From Pseudoalteromonas phenolica (lineage in GTDB: Bacteria; Pseudomonadota; Gammaproteobacteria; Enterobacterales; Alteromonadaceae), in the NCBI RefSeq assembly GCF_005876835.1, contig NZ_PPSW01000021.1, forward strand, positions 1 through 64,000: 64,000 nucleotides of DNA. The letters run 5' to 3'. Positions 1-7,304 of the stretch are shown in pieces. Under the pieces are notes generated by a model that saw only the letters and a program-made list of their open reading frames with translations, was not told the DNA's origin and made no database searches. A program made the translations under genes and the position numbers. The first letter of the stretch is position 1. Each line of letters starts with the position of its first letter.

Positions 1-1005
1 GCCGCTGACATAGGTCGCATTCTTTGTGGTACTGCCCACGGTAATGGCAATGCTTGGTGTGCCACTGGTGGTATTGACCGTCACATTTTCACTGGTATTA
101 ACGGTGAATTCTAGATTTTCTCCGGCAACATATGTGTCATTACTTGGCACTCCTACGCTAGAGACGGTTGGTGCAGTCGTATCAACGCCAGTACCATTAA
201 GGTTTATTGTGTAAGTGCCTTCGTCACTATCTGTATTGTTAATTGTAGCAGTGCCTGATTTACTTCCAGTGCTCACTGGGGAAAAAGCAACTACAAATGT
301 ACAACTGCTCGTATTGTTTTTGTTTAAGGTTTGACTAGGTGATGAACATCCTCTTGAAGATAGAGTGAAACCATCACTAGATGTCACTGCAATAGAATTA
401 ATCGTTAAATCTGCCCCGCCCGTCTCTTCTATGGTGAAAGTTTTAGTTGAAGAAGCGCCAACTTCAATATTACCAAAGTTAATAGTCCCGCTATTACTAA
501 CATCGCTACCGCCCTCTTTTATATTAATCTCAGGATTGCTTTGACTAGGACATGTTGCCGCATTGTAATACTGACCGTTGAACGTCGAAGTACACTCAGT
601 ACGAGATATAGATGTAGTACACTGATTATTATCTCCACGGCGACATGATCCGAGAGCAAACCGCTTATTGGTGCCCTTGGCTAGAATCGTCTCAGTTTTT
701 TGAACCGACTTATTGGTTAGCAACCCCTGTTGTTGTAAAAACTTTAGCGTGTCTTGTTTTGTTTTTTGTCTGACGAGGTGGTTAAAGTCAACGTCAACCT
801 TTTGATCTGGTTTTTTAGGTATTTTTACTGTCACCAGTGAAGCTGCAATACTATTTGTTTTTTCTGCGGCTGTAGGTTTTTTTATACTCTCAGAGGAGCT
901 TTGTTGAATCGCACTTTCAACATTTGCATACGTAGGTGCGCCCACAATAACCGCAGGGATAACCGTTGCGAGTAGCGTTTTATTAACGGGTATATCAAAG
1001 AGCAT
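1..1005 (-). CDS. Exported repeat-domain surface protein, partial (C-terminus outside window)
   Basis: An uninterrupted minus-strand frame runs from ATG at 1005 to base 1, giving the first 335 residues of a larger protein. Residues 9-27 form a signal-like hydrophobic stretch ending in PTYA. Residues 121-152 contain four cysteines in a short module. Residues about 165-275 resemble a choice-of-anchor D (ASPM/SPD-2/Hydin-like) beta domain (NFGNIEVGASSTKTFTI, then FSPVSTGSKSGTATI). From about 277 (DTTAPTVSSVGVPSNDTY) a bacterial Ig-like repeat begins. The start is the first ATG after an in-frame TAG, and GAGGA lies 8 bases upstream. It overlaps the preceding gene by 11 bp, so translation is probably coupled. 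Inference: a large secreted or surface protein handled by the protease and DUF4915 protein of the same operon. Confidence 0.8.
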   Translation of the reverse strand, partial: MLFDIPVNKTLLATVIPAVIVGAPTYANVESAIQQSSSESIKKPTAAEKTNSIAASLVTVKIPKKPDQKVDVDFNHLVRQKTKQDTLKFLQQQGLLTNKSVQKTETILAKGTNKRFALGSCRRGDNNQCTTSISRTECTSTFNGQYYNAATCPSQSNPEINIKEGGSDVSNSGTINFGNIEVGASSTKTFTIEETGGADLTINSIAVTSSDGFTLSSRGCSSPSQTLNKNNTSSCTFVVAFSPVSTGSKSGTATINNTDSDEGTYTINLNGTGVDTTAPTVSSVGVPSNDTYVAGENLEFTVNTSENVTVNTTSGTPSIAITVGSTTKNATYVSG

Positions 1006-2176
1006 GAGCTAATTCCTCAGAGAAATAAAATAAATGGCTAGCGATGGCTTGAGCGCTTTCAACTAAATACGGTGAGCCATAGGGGATCACCGCAATGTCA
1101 TAAATTTGTGTCACTTCACCATCAAAATGTAGGTGGGCTATCTGTTCACCAGTGGCCTTGTTTAAAATCCAGATCCCACAAATAGAATTTTCAGCGCCAA
1201 TACTTTTATCGATGGGCAACTGATAGTCTGTTGCAGGTAACTGACGTTTTACCTCAGATTTTCTGATTGCACTGGTTCCAACTATGAGTAAATCATCTAG
1301 CACTTTTATGGCTCGTGTAAAACCAGGTAGCGTGGCTATCACTTCATTATTTCTTGTTTGCAAATTAAAACGATTAATACTGCCGTGACCCGAATCGCAG
1401 AAGTAAACATAACCGTCGTCATATTTTGGCGAATGGGGTAACGTGAGCTGGTCGAGTAGAATTTCATTACTCTTAGTATCTATCAAAGTACCAGTTGCAC
1501 CATCACGCCATGACTCTTTCGAATCATCTTTACCAAAGGTTGTGACAAACCGAGGGACACCATCTTTCATTGCCATACCATTTAAATGGCAACGATTTTC
1601 TGGGGCTATTTTACTTATGAACTCAGGTTTCCAACGAGCGACAAAGCCAAAGGTCGCATCAATCGTTGATAAGCAAGAAAAAGAAGAGTTAACAGCCCAA
1701 AGGCCCTGATTACCCCAAGCAATATCATGAACATTTATGACCCCAGTTACCAAACTGAACCGCTCACAATATAAGGCGTCGCTTCGTTTAATTCCCTGTA
1801 CTTGAGCAATGACATCTTGCTGTAATGCATCATCTATTTGCATTTTTTTAGGCAAGCGCTTTGTTGAGTCTAAATAACCGTTGTCAATGCTATTTTTTGC
1901 AGGCTCATTGAGAATAAAATCATGTACACCATTGTAGCTAGAAAGTGTGATCCTTTGAGCATCGGCATAGAGCCCCATAGGTTTATTAACTGACTTCACT
2001 TCGCAGTGTAATTGCCCATTACTACCGGAGAGAAGAAAGACTGCATTACTCTGATAGCTACTCACTAAAAGAGAAATATTGAGTGCAGACAAAATGCCCG
2101 CAAAATTGTCTGATGCTTTACTAGAGTAGTCTAGATACAAATCATTTTCAGATAATTTATTCTCATTTACTGCCAT
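995..2176 (-). CDS. TIGR03032/DUF4915 family protein
   Basis: This 393-residue protein matches my memory of the TIGR03032 (DUF4915) family. Diagnostic segments are VHDIAWGNQGLWAVNSSFSC, APENRCHLNGMAM, SWRDGATGTLID, LPHSPKYDDGYVYFCDSGHG and LPGFTRAIKV. The repeated strand pattern suggests a beta-propeller-like fold. The biochemical role of the family is unknown. No signal peptide is visible, although its neighbours on both sides have export signals. It lies 31 bp downstream of the protease gene and overlaps the surface-protein gene, so the three form one operon. An AAGGA sequence lies about 10 bases before the ATG. Family assignment is good; function is not claimed. Confidence 0.85.
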   Translation of the reverse strand: MAVNENKLSENDLYLDYSSKASDNFAGILSALNISLLVSSYQSNAVFLLSGSNGQLHCEVKSVNKPMGLYADAQRITLSSYNGVHDFILNEPAKNSIDNGYLDSTKRLPKKMQIDDALQQDVIAQVQGIKRSDALYCERFSLVTGVINVHDIAWGNQGLWAVNSSFSCLSTIDATFGFVARWKPEFISKIAPENRCHLNGMAMKDGVPRFVTTFGKDDSKESWRDGATGTLIDTKSNEILLDQLTLPHSPKYDDGYVYFCDSGHGSINRFNLQTRNNEVIATLPGFTRAIKVLDDLLIVGTSAIRKSEVKRQLPATDYQLPIDKSIGAENSICGIWILNKATGEQIAHLHFDGEVTQIYDIAVIPYGSPYLVESAQAIASHLFYFSEELAHAL

Positions 2177-2207
2177 TGAAAATACATCCTTATTTTGAGC
2201 GCTCTAT

Positions 2208-3380
2208 TTAGTTTATGTGATTATTAATAAGTTGCTGTCGTAACTCTGACTTTTGTAAACCGCATTGCAGGCTTTTTGCTAAAAAGCCTGTAAAAAATGC
2301 TGCCGAGGCTGAAGTGCTAGATGCTGTAATGTATCCAGTTTCATGAATCGACATATGACTAGAAGGAACAAATAAATCTACACAGGGGCCGTAGTTACTG
2401 AAAGTACTTAGTTTTTTTTCGCTATTAATGGACCCTATTGTCAGTACTTCAGGTATAAGACTTAGCTTATTAGCTAAACACGCATCTTTAGACCCGTTAC
2501 CAGCAGCTGTTACAATAAAGACAGTGTTTTCTTGAGCGTGCCAATCTTTTATAAAAGATACGAGTAAGTCACTTTTAAACTCCATTAACCAACTACAATT
2601 TACAATGTCTGCATGCATCATTCTGGCGACTGAAAAGCCTAAAATCACAGAAGAAAGTTTACTGCTTGCTTGTTCTATGGCGATAATTTCACTTGCAGGC
2701 GCGATACCTTCTTCGCCAGTTGAAAAATTTTTAGCAAGGATCACTCCGGCCATTGCCGTACCATGCCCTATGCGTTTATTTGGAATATCACGAATTTCAA
2801 TCAAGTTATCAGCATCATAATGCAGTAAAACATGTGTATCTCTAAAAGCTACATGTCTAAAGTCAAAACCATTATCTATCAGAGCGACTCTTACGGAATG
2901 AAGTGGCTCTTGGCACTGATTTGGAGAAGGTAAATCGAGCATTGGTAAAGCATTATTTTGTGTGCTTGATGCTGGCTTGTTAACTTGGCCGAATTCCTTT
3001 TTTATGTAATGGTCAGGCTGGACTTGGTCGACGCCTTCAATCGCTTCAAGTTGATTGATCATTTCCTGTAAATTATTAGAAGATGTCTTGATTAAAACTA
3101 TCTCATTATTGCTCATTGTGGCAATTGTATTGAATGAGTCAACACCTATAACTTGGCTCAGCTGTGTCTTAGCAAAAGGCTTAACAAGAGCAAGCAAGTC
3201 ACCTGTTACAATAAACTGAAGACCTAAATTGCTTGAATAGTGATTTGGCTGCCCTTCTAAAGCAGAAAGTTGGACTTTATGATTTGAATTCTTGAAAGTT
3301 ATCGCCTGTTGCTTTTCATTTTCGACTAGCTGGCAAGCAGACAAAAAAATCACTACAAGGCAGCAAATAAGTAAACGCAT
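2208..3380 (-). CDS. Subtilisin-like (S8) serine protease, predicted lipoprotein
   Basis: The 390-residue protein starts with a lipoprotein signal (MRLLICCLVVIFLSAC, lipobox LSAC, Cys at 16). A pro-domain-like region follows (about 45-125, ending GVDQVQPDHYI, as in I9 inhibitors). The S8 catalytic motifs are present in order: Asp in RVALIDNGFDFRH, His in GHGTAMAGVIL and Ser in ASSTSASAAFFTG. The oxyanion Asn is likely the one in FIVTAAGNGS. It is first in an operon with the DUF4915 and surface-protein genes. Inference: an envelope-anchored maturation or quality-control protease, possibly acting on the surface protein encoded downstream. Substrate unknown. Confidence 0.88.
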   Translation of the reverse strand: MRLLICCLVVIFLSACQLVENEKQQAITFKNSNHKVQLSALEGQPNHYSSNLGLQFIVTGDLLALVKPFAKTQLSQVIGVDSFNTIATMSNNEIVLIKTSSNNLQEMINQLEAIEGVDQVQPDHYIKKEFGQVNKPASSTQNNALPMLDLPSPNQCQEPLHSVRVALIDNGFDFRHVAFRDTHVLLHYDADNLIEIRDIPNKRIGHGTAMAGVILAKNFSTGEEGIAPASEIIAIEQASSKLSSVILGFSVARMMHADIVNCSWLMEFKSDLLVSFIKDWHAQENTVFIVTAAGNGSKDACLANKLSLIPEVLTIGSINSEKKLSTFSNYGPCVDLFVPSSHMSIHETGYITASSTSASAAFFTGFLAKSLQCGLQKSELRQQLINNHIN

Positions 3381-3480
3381 GTATTACCCAAACCCAAAAA
3401 GGAAAAATAAAATATTCATATCTAACTATGTTATATCAAGACGATTAGTGTAAAAACGACTTAAATCAAATAACTGTAAA

Positions 3481-3507
3481 AAGCTCCTATCACCATAATA
3501 GGAGCTT
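3481..3507 (-). terminator. Rho-independent terminator of the tail-collar operon
   Basis: Perfect 10-bp arms AAGCTCCTAT and ATAGGAGCTT surround a 7-base loop just after the stop of the third collar gene. On the minus strand the stem runs into TTTTT. It separates the collar operon from the protease operon. Confidence 0.85.
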
Positions 3508-3514
3508 ATTACAG

Positions 3515-4087
3515 TTAGTTTCGAGATGGATAAATACCAGACAACGCAATGCAAAAGTTAAGTGTCAAGTATGGTTGTGTATTATTATGAGGCATACTTG
3601 AACCTGTACTCGAAATAGCATGTTCACTCATTGAAAAATTCGCTGGTGTCGAAGGAGTTGAACTAAATACATTTTGCCTACTTATTGTCCCATCACCATC
3701 TGAGTCACTCCTGTAAAGGCCGCCAAGCGTTTGCGCAGACCCATCAGCAGAGTCACCAGGTGCAGAAACGTATACTTGACCATGACTGTGACTAGGTAGT
3801 TGGTCAACTGTTAATGACACTTCACTCGAGCCTTCTCTCTCTCCAATGTAGTGATAACTTAACCCTGGGCCACTCTCTTGACCTCCCCCTACATGAAGTG
3901 GTGCTCTGCCTGATAGGTTTGGAACCGCAAAAGTACTTCTTCCGTCTCCACCATGATAATTTGAAAGAATACTGTAGAGCGCTTGATATTGGTAAATCTG
4001 TAATAGTGCTCCAGTACAACGCGCCCATTCTCTCGGTGCAAAATAAAACCCAAAGCCTTGAATTTGTCCTATAAAAGGATTCGCCAT
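3515..4087 (-). CDS. Tail-collar domain protein (MdpB-like), third paralog
   Basis: The 190-residue protein has the layout of the microcystin-dependent protein (MdpB)/phage tail collar family: GQIQGFGFYFAPREWARC at the start, LYSILSNYHGGDGRSTFAVP, LSGRAPLHVG, the DQLPSHSHG motif, and a C-terminal LNFCIALSGIYPSRN. It is last of three paralogs and is followed by a terminator. In other family members the N-terminus usually reads W-x-L-C-D/N-G; here it is WARCTGALLQIY, a divergence. There is no signal peptide and no phage head, tail or lysis gene nearby, so this is not evidence of a prophage. Role unknown; collar domains usually trimerise and bind ligands. Confidence 0.88.
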   Translation of the reverse strand: MANPFIGQIQGFGFYFAPREWARCTGALLQIYQYQALYSILSNYHGGDGRSTFAVPNLSGRAPLHVGGGQESGPGLSYHYIGEREGSSEVSLTVDQLPSHSHGQVYVSAPGDSADGSAQTLGGLYRSDSDGDGTISRQNVFSSTPSTPANFSMSEHAISSTGSSMPHNNTQPYLTLNFCIALSGIYPSRN

Positions 4088-4126
4088 AGTCTTTTCCTTA
4101 ATAAGGGTTGAATATTAATTAATTGA

Positions 4127-4657
4127 TTAATTTCTAGATGGATAAATACCAGTCAAGCAAATTTGAAAGTTCACAGCTGAATAAGGCATCATATTTGGGT
4201 GAGATTCATTTTTTCCAGTTGACCCCACCTGACCACTGGCCATGGCAAAAACATTATTAAATGGCTGTGTCTCATAAAAGGTACCGTTCTCGTTAGATAC
4301 ATTCGCAAGTATAGAGTTAACTGGAGAGATACTATTAGCTTGACCACTTGAAGCCTGAAGACGATGAGTATGTACGGGCATATCGACTTCTCTCAACGGG
4401 ACAGACTCTGAGCCTATTTGCATTCCTATTTGTCGACTTGATAGACCGGGTCCTTGACCTCTTCCCATAGGAATACGTCCCCTCATCTCTGGCAACGCAA
4501 AAGTATTGATACCATTCCCTCCATAAGTAGTACCAAGGAGAGAAAAGAGAGCTTGCTGGTCCGCAATTCCTATAATTTGCCCGTTACATAACGCCCAATT
4601 ATGAATTGAGAAAGTCCCACCAAACATAATAATTTCACCAGTAAAGTTTTCAGACAT
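4127..4657 (-). CDS. Tail-collar domain protein (MdpB-like), second paralog
   Basis: The 176-residue protein has the full collar signature: GEIIMFGGTFSIHNWALCNG, ALFSLLGTTYGGNGINTFAL, PEMRGRIPMGRGQGPGLSSR, a DMPVHTHR motif and the C-terminus LTGIYPSRN. It sits 11 bp downstream of the first paralog and 39 bp upstream of the third. The N-terminal half and the last 20 residues are shared by all three, while the middle segment after the His motif (about 90-145) differs. That layout suggests a constant scaffold with variable ligand-binding or oligomerisation surfaces. A GGAGAA sequence precedes the ATG. Confidence 0.9.
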   Translation of the reverse strand: MSENFTGEIIMFGGTFSIHNWALCNGQIIGIADQQALFSLLGTTYGGNGINTFALPEMRGRIPMGRGQGPGLSSRQIGMQIGSESVPLREVDMPVHTHRLQASSGQANSISPVNSILANVSNENGTFYETQPFNNVFAMASGQVGSTGKNESHPNMMPYSAVNFQICLTGIYPSRN

Positions 4658-4668
4658 AGTTATTCTCC

Positions 4669-5229
4669 TTAATTTCTAGCTGGATACTCGCCAATTAATG
4701 CTATGGCAAAATTAATAACCATACTTGGCTGAATATTAGTATGAGCTTGATTACCACCTGATGATGTTGGTAACCCATTTTCGTTAAGCATTCTCAATTC
4801 ATTAGTCGATAGATTAGATCTATATAGTGGTGAAGCAGCTTCTGATAAATTTCTAGATTTAATCTGAGCGAAAGTATTGTTATCTCCACGAGGTTTGTCT
4901 GCGTCCAAATTGTCACAACCTAACGTATGACTATGAGACGGCATTTGCTGAATAGTAAGAACAACACTTTCGTGGCCTCCAAACTGACCCATTTGGAAAT
5001 TTGTTTGACCATAAGGGTAGAGAAGTTCGCCTTGTGAAACTGGCACTCTACCCCTAAGATCAGGTACATTAAACTGTTCGTTACCGTCACCGCCAAATTG
5101 AACGCCTAACAATGAAAATAATGCATTGTTGCTATTAATTGGAAGAACCTGTCCATCACATAATGCATAGTTAACGGGTGCCCAGCCAAAGCCAAATTGA
5201 ACTATTTGACCTAAAAATGGGTTTGCCAT
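4669..5229 (-). CDS. Tail-collar domain protein (MdpB-like), first paralog
   Basis: The 186-residue protein shows the family signature: LGQIVQFGFGWAPVNYALCD, ALFSLLGVQFGGDGNEQFNV, PDLRGRVPVSQG, QQMPSHSHTLGC and the C-terminus ALIGEYPARN. It is the first of three tandem paralogs and follows the DUF6916-like gene by 32 bp. Family members are often annotated as phage tail proteins, but triplets of them occur as chromosomal clusters without phage genes. Two cysteines (in YALCDGQ and TLGCDNL) are present. Molecular function is not established. Confidence 0.9.
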   Translation of the reverse strand: MANPFLGQIVQFGFGWAPVNYALCDGQVLPINSNNALFSLLGVQFGGDGNEQFNVPDLRGRVPVSQGELLYPYGQTNFQMGQFGGHESVVLTIQQMPSHSHTLGCDNLDADKPRGDNNTFAQIKSRNLSEAASPLYRSNLSTNELRMLNENGLPTSSGGNQAHTNIQPSMVINFAIALIGEYPARN

Positions 5230-5261
5230 ATGTATTTTCCTTATAAAAATTGCATCTTAAA

Positions 5262-5642
5262 TTAAGAAGTTTTCAATGCTTTCTCTTCAGCTCTTAACTT
5301 TTTATCAAAGTTAAAGCAAAATTCGAGCTCTGTTTCACTATTAGGACTGCTAAATAGATCATAAATACCCAGCTCGTTTAAATTAACTCTGTAATAACCT
5401 TGAGTTAAAACAACATCTTGTTTGGGACAAACATCTAAGTAAATTACAAATGACTCCCAACGCTTGCCCTCTGTTTTACCAATAACAACCTCATCAATTT
5501 GTGCTTTAAATGACTGATTGTTTGTCAACGACGTGATTTCAATCGTATTCCCTTCCATTGGCTTAAGTGACTCTAAACTTAACTTAATTAAGCTTTGTGC
5601 GAAGTTGATATCACCAATTTCTTGCTGTTCGTTTTCAGGCAT
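5262..5642 (-). CDS. DUF6916-like small protein heading the collar operon
   Basis: The 126-residue protein resembles the DUF6916 family that commonly accompanies tail-collar genes. It opens with a variable segment, then has an EITSLTNNQSFKAQIDEVV strand region, a central FVIYLDVCPKQDVVLTQGYY motif (usually PLLPQGIYRL in relatives), LNELGIYDLFSSP and a C-terminal FCFNF strand. No signal or membrane segment is seen. AAGGA lies 7 bases before the ATG. As first gene of the four-gene operon it may partner the collar proteins. The family call rests on remembered motif spacing, so it is moderate. Confidence 0.65.
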   Translation of the reverse strand: MPENEQQEIGDINFAQSLIKLSLESLKPMEGNTIEITSLTNNQSFKAQIDEVVIGKTEGKRWESFVIYLDVCPKQDVVLTQGYYRVNLNELGIYDLFSSPNSETELEFCFNFDKKLRAEEKALKTS

Positions 5643-6087
5643 GATTTGTCCTTAATTTAATTTTAAATTTTTAAGCGCTTTAACAACCATTCGAAAGCGT
5701 TTCGATATTATGATTTAAGCTTGCACACCAATTTAACAATTACAAATATATAATTGCAGATTAGTTAGAAAACTTGAATATTTAATACATTACACCGCAT
5801 TACACGACATTCCATACAATCACCATTTTCAGAGTCTGCATTTAACAAAAACACAAATGAGGGAGTGAAGAAGAAAATAAAACTAAATCACTGATTTTAA
5901 TTAACTAAACAAAAATAAAACTAGTAAAAACCCGTTGTTTTTTAGACTCTATTTATAAGCTTAAAAAGTAATTTAAGGGCCTTTTTTTAGCAAAATCCTA
6001 TGTATTGCTATTACCTGAAAAGCAGACTAGCATATAAAAACTTCAATAATTAACCGGTCTTAAAGTGAATAGTTAAGGAAAATATTT
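5643..6087. other. Divergent intergenic region between collar operon and GNAT operon
   Basis: This 445-bp AT-rich region separates the minus-strand collar operon from the plus-strand GNAT operon. No ORF of note is visible. It holds the palindrome described separately at 5691-5705, and must contain promoters for both directions, but I could not pick a convincing -35/-10 pair for either. Confidence 0.6.
5691..5705. promoter_or_regulatory. Palindromic LacI-family-like operator candidate
   Basis: TCGAAAGCGTTTCGA is a 15-bp palindrome with a single central G/C mismatch. It lies about 50 bp before the DUF6916-like start codon. A second palindromic core, AAGCGCTT, lies 10 bp closer at 5673-5680. 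The central CG flanked by A and T runs resembles LacI-family operators. No regulator gene is in the window, so the assignment is speculative. Confidence 0.35.
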
Positions 6088-6627
6088 ATGCTCAATAACG
6101 CCATGCAAGGTGGGTTAGTTATCCGCCCATCTAATGATAGAGACAAGCCTTTTCTAATGAATTTGTATAATAGTACCCGTGACGACCTTAAACATGTGGA
6201 CGCGAGTCACGATTTCATTGAAGAATTAATTGAGATGCAATTTAAAGCGCAATTCGAAGGCTACGGGGAGCAATTTCCTAATGCATTTTACTTTGTCATT
6301 GAGAAGCAACAAGAAAAGATTGGCAGAATAGCGGTTGATTTCGGCAACAATGAAGTTCGGATCATAGATATCTCATTTATCAAAGTAGCCCAAAATAAAG
6401 GCTACGGCAGCATCGTCATTAATGCGTTAAAATCAGCTGCAGAACAAAACAAAGTACCGCTCACTTTAACCGTGCTTCATTCGAATATTTCTGCAATAAA
6501 CCTATACCAGAAACTGGGTTTTAAGATTGTTGATAATAAATTACCACACGCGTTGATGATGTGGTTGCCTGAGTCAAAAACTGCCAGAGTTACGGTAAAT
6601 TCATCACATTTCGAATTATCAAACTGA
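6088..6627 (+). CDS. GNAT family N-acetyltransferase
   Basis: The 179-residue protein carries the acetyl-CoA binding signature of GNAT enzymes: the loop VAQNKGYGSIVINAL (Q/R-x-x-G-x-G), then LTVLHSNISAINLYQKLGFKIV, the usual C-terminal strand-helix of the fold. The N-terminus (VIRPSNDRDKPFLMNLYNST) is also typical. AAGGAA lies 8 bases upstream of the ATG. It is divergent from the collar operon and 27 bp before the Tat-exported protein. GNAT genes recur beside MdpB clusters as far as I recall; the acetylated substrate is unknown and could be a small molecule or a neighbour protein. Confidence 0.88.
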   Translation: MLNNAMQGGLVIRPSNDRDKPFLMNLYNSTRDDLKHVDASHDFIEELIEMQFKAQFEGYGEQFPNAFYFVIEKQQEKIGRIAVDFGNNEVRIIDISFIKVAQNKGYGSIVINALKSAAEQNKVPLTLTVLHSNISAINLYQKLGFKIVDNKLPHALMMWLPESKTARVTVNSSHFELSN

Positions 6628-6654
6628 TGTAAAAATACTAAAAGGAATATATTC

Positions 6655-7194
6655 ATGACAGTATCAAGTAGACGACAATTCCTAAAAGCAGCTGCAGCAG
6701 CAAGCGCTTTAACAACACTTTCTCATGCAAGCGCAAATACTATTATTTCGCCAACGACCCGTTTTGTAAGCCAAGAAAACGATTACCATACTCCTCCGAA
6801 AGGCAAGCGCATCATCCCTGTCATTATTTTTGCTCGTTTCACTCCTGAAACTACAAACCCAACCTTTGGACATGCACGTAAAAGCGAAATCACCTGGCAA
6901 TTTTCTACTGAAAATGATTTTAGCGAAGTTGTTTCTGAAGGCACTATGATTCATTTAGGTGAAAAATCATTCTCACTAGATGTTAGTTTAGAGGAGGTCC
7001 CTTCTGGAACAACAATTTATGCAAGATTTTTATATAAAGGATGCTTTTTAGAGTCTCAAACTGAACTACAAAGTACCGATTATAGCTACTCTTTAAAACC
7101 AAATAAAATCATCAAGACCTCACTGATAAACCTCAGAAAGAAAAAGACTGACGTCATCTTAGAAACTAATTTAAAAGCACAATCAATGGCTTAA
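6655..7194 (+). CDS. Tat-exported protein with PhoD N-terminal-like domain
   Basis: The 179-residue protein begins with a twin-arginine signal (SSRRQFLKAAAAASALTTLSHASA, cleavage near residue 27). The body reads like the fibronectin-like N-terminal domain of PhoD phosphatases: GHARKSEITWQFSTENDF, then SLEEVPSGTTIYARFLYKG. The catalytic metallophosphatase domain is absent, and the C-terminus (from about 150) is a basic tail. It is thus a stand-alone accessory domain, not a phosphatase. Tat export implies that it folds, or assembles with a partner, in the cytoplasm before export. It has AAAAGGAA upstream and is probably co-transcribed with the GNAT gene. Confidence 0.7.
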   Translation: MTVSSRRQFLKAAAAASALTTLSHASANTIISPTTRFVSQENDYHTPPKGKRIIPVIIFARFTPETTNPTFGHARKSEITWQFSTENDFSEVVSEGTMIHLGEKSFSLDVSLEEVPSGTTIYARFLYKGCFLESQTELQSTDYSYSLKPNKIIKTSLINLRKKKTDVILETNLKAQSMA

Positions 7195-7212
7195 ACCTAT
7201 CGTGAGCTTTAA

Positions 7213-7244
7213 AAAGAAAGCCCTAATTTATAGGTGCTTTCTTT
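7213..7244 (+). terminator. Hairpin after the GNAT/Tat operon
   Basis: AAAGAAAGC pairs with GCTTTCTTT, and the inner CCTA pairs with TAGG, giving a 13-bp stem with one bulge. It lies 19 bp after the Tat-protein stop. The following U-tract is weak (GAGTTT), so termination may be partial. Confidence 0.5.
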
Positions 7245-7304
7245 GAGTTTAAAGATTTTCACCTCGATATTCTTACTTATAAGTTTATTAATTAAAGGTT
7301 TGCT

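Noticed and set aside
26..214. Short plus-strand ORF at the window start
   Set aside because: It is antisense to the long open frame of the surface-protein gene, which continues to base 1.
3515..5229. Prophage tail module
   Set aside because: Only collar-domain proteins are present; no capsid, terminase, integrase or lysis genes surround them.
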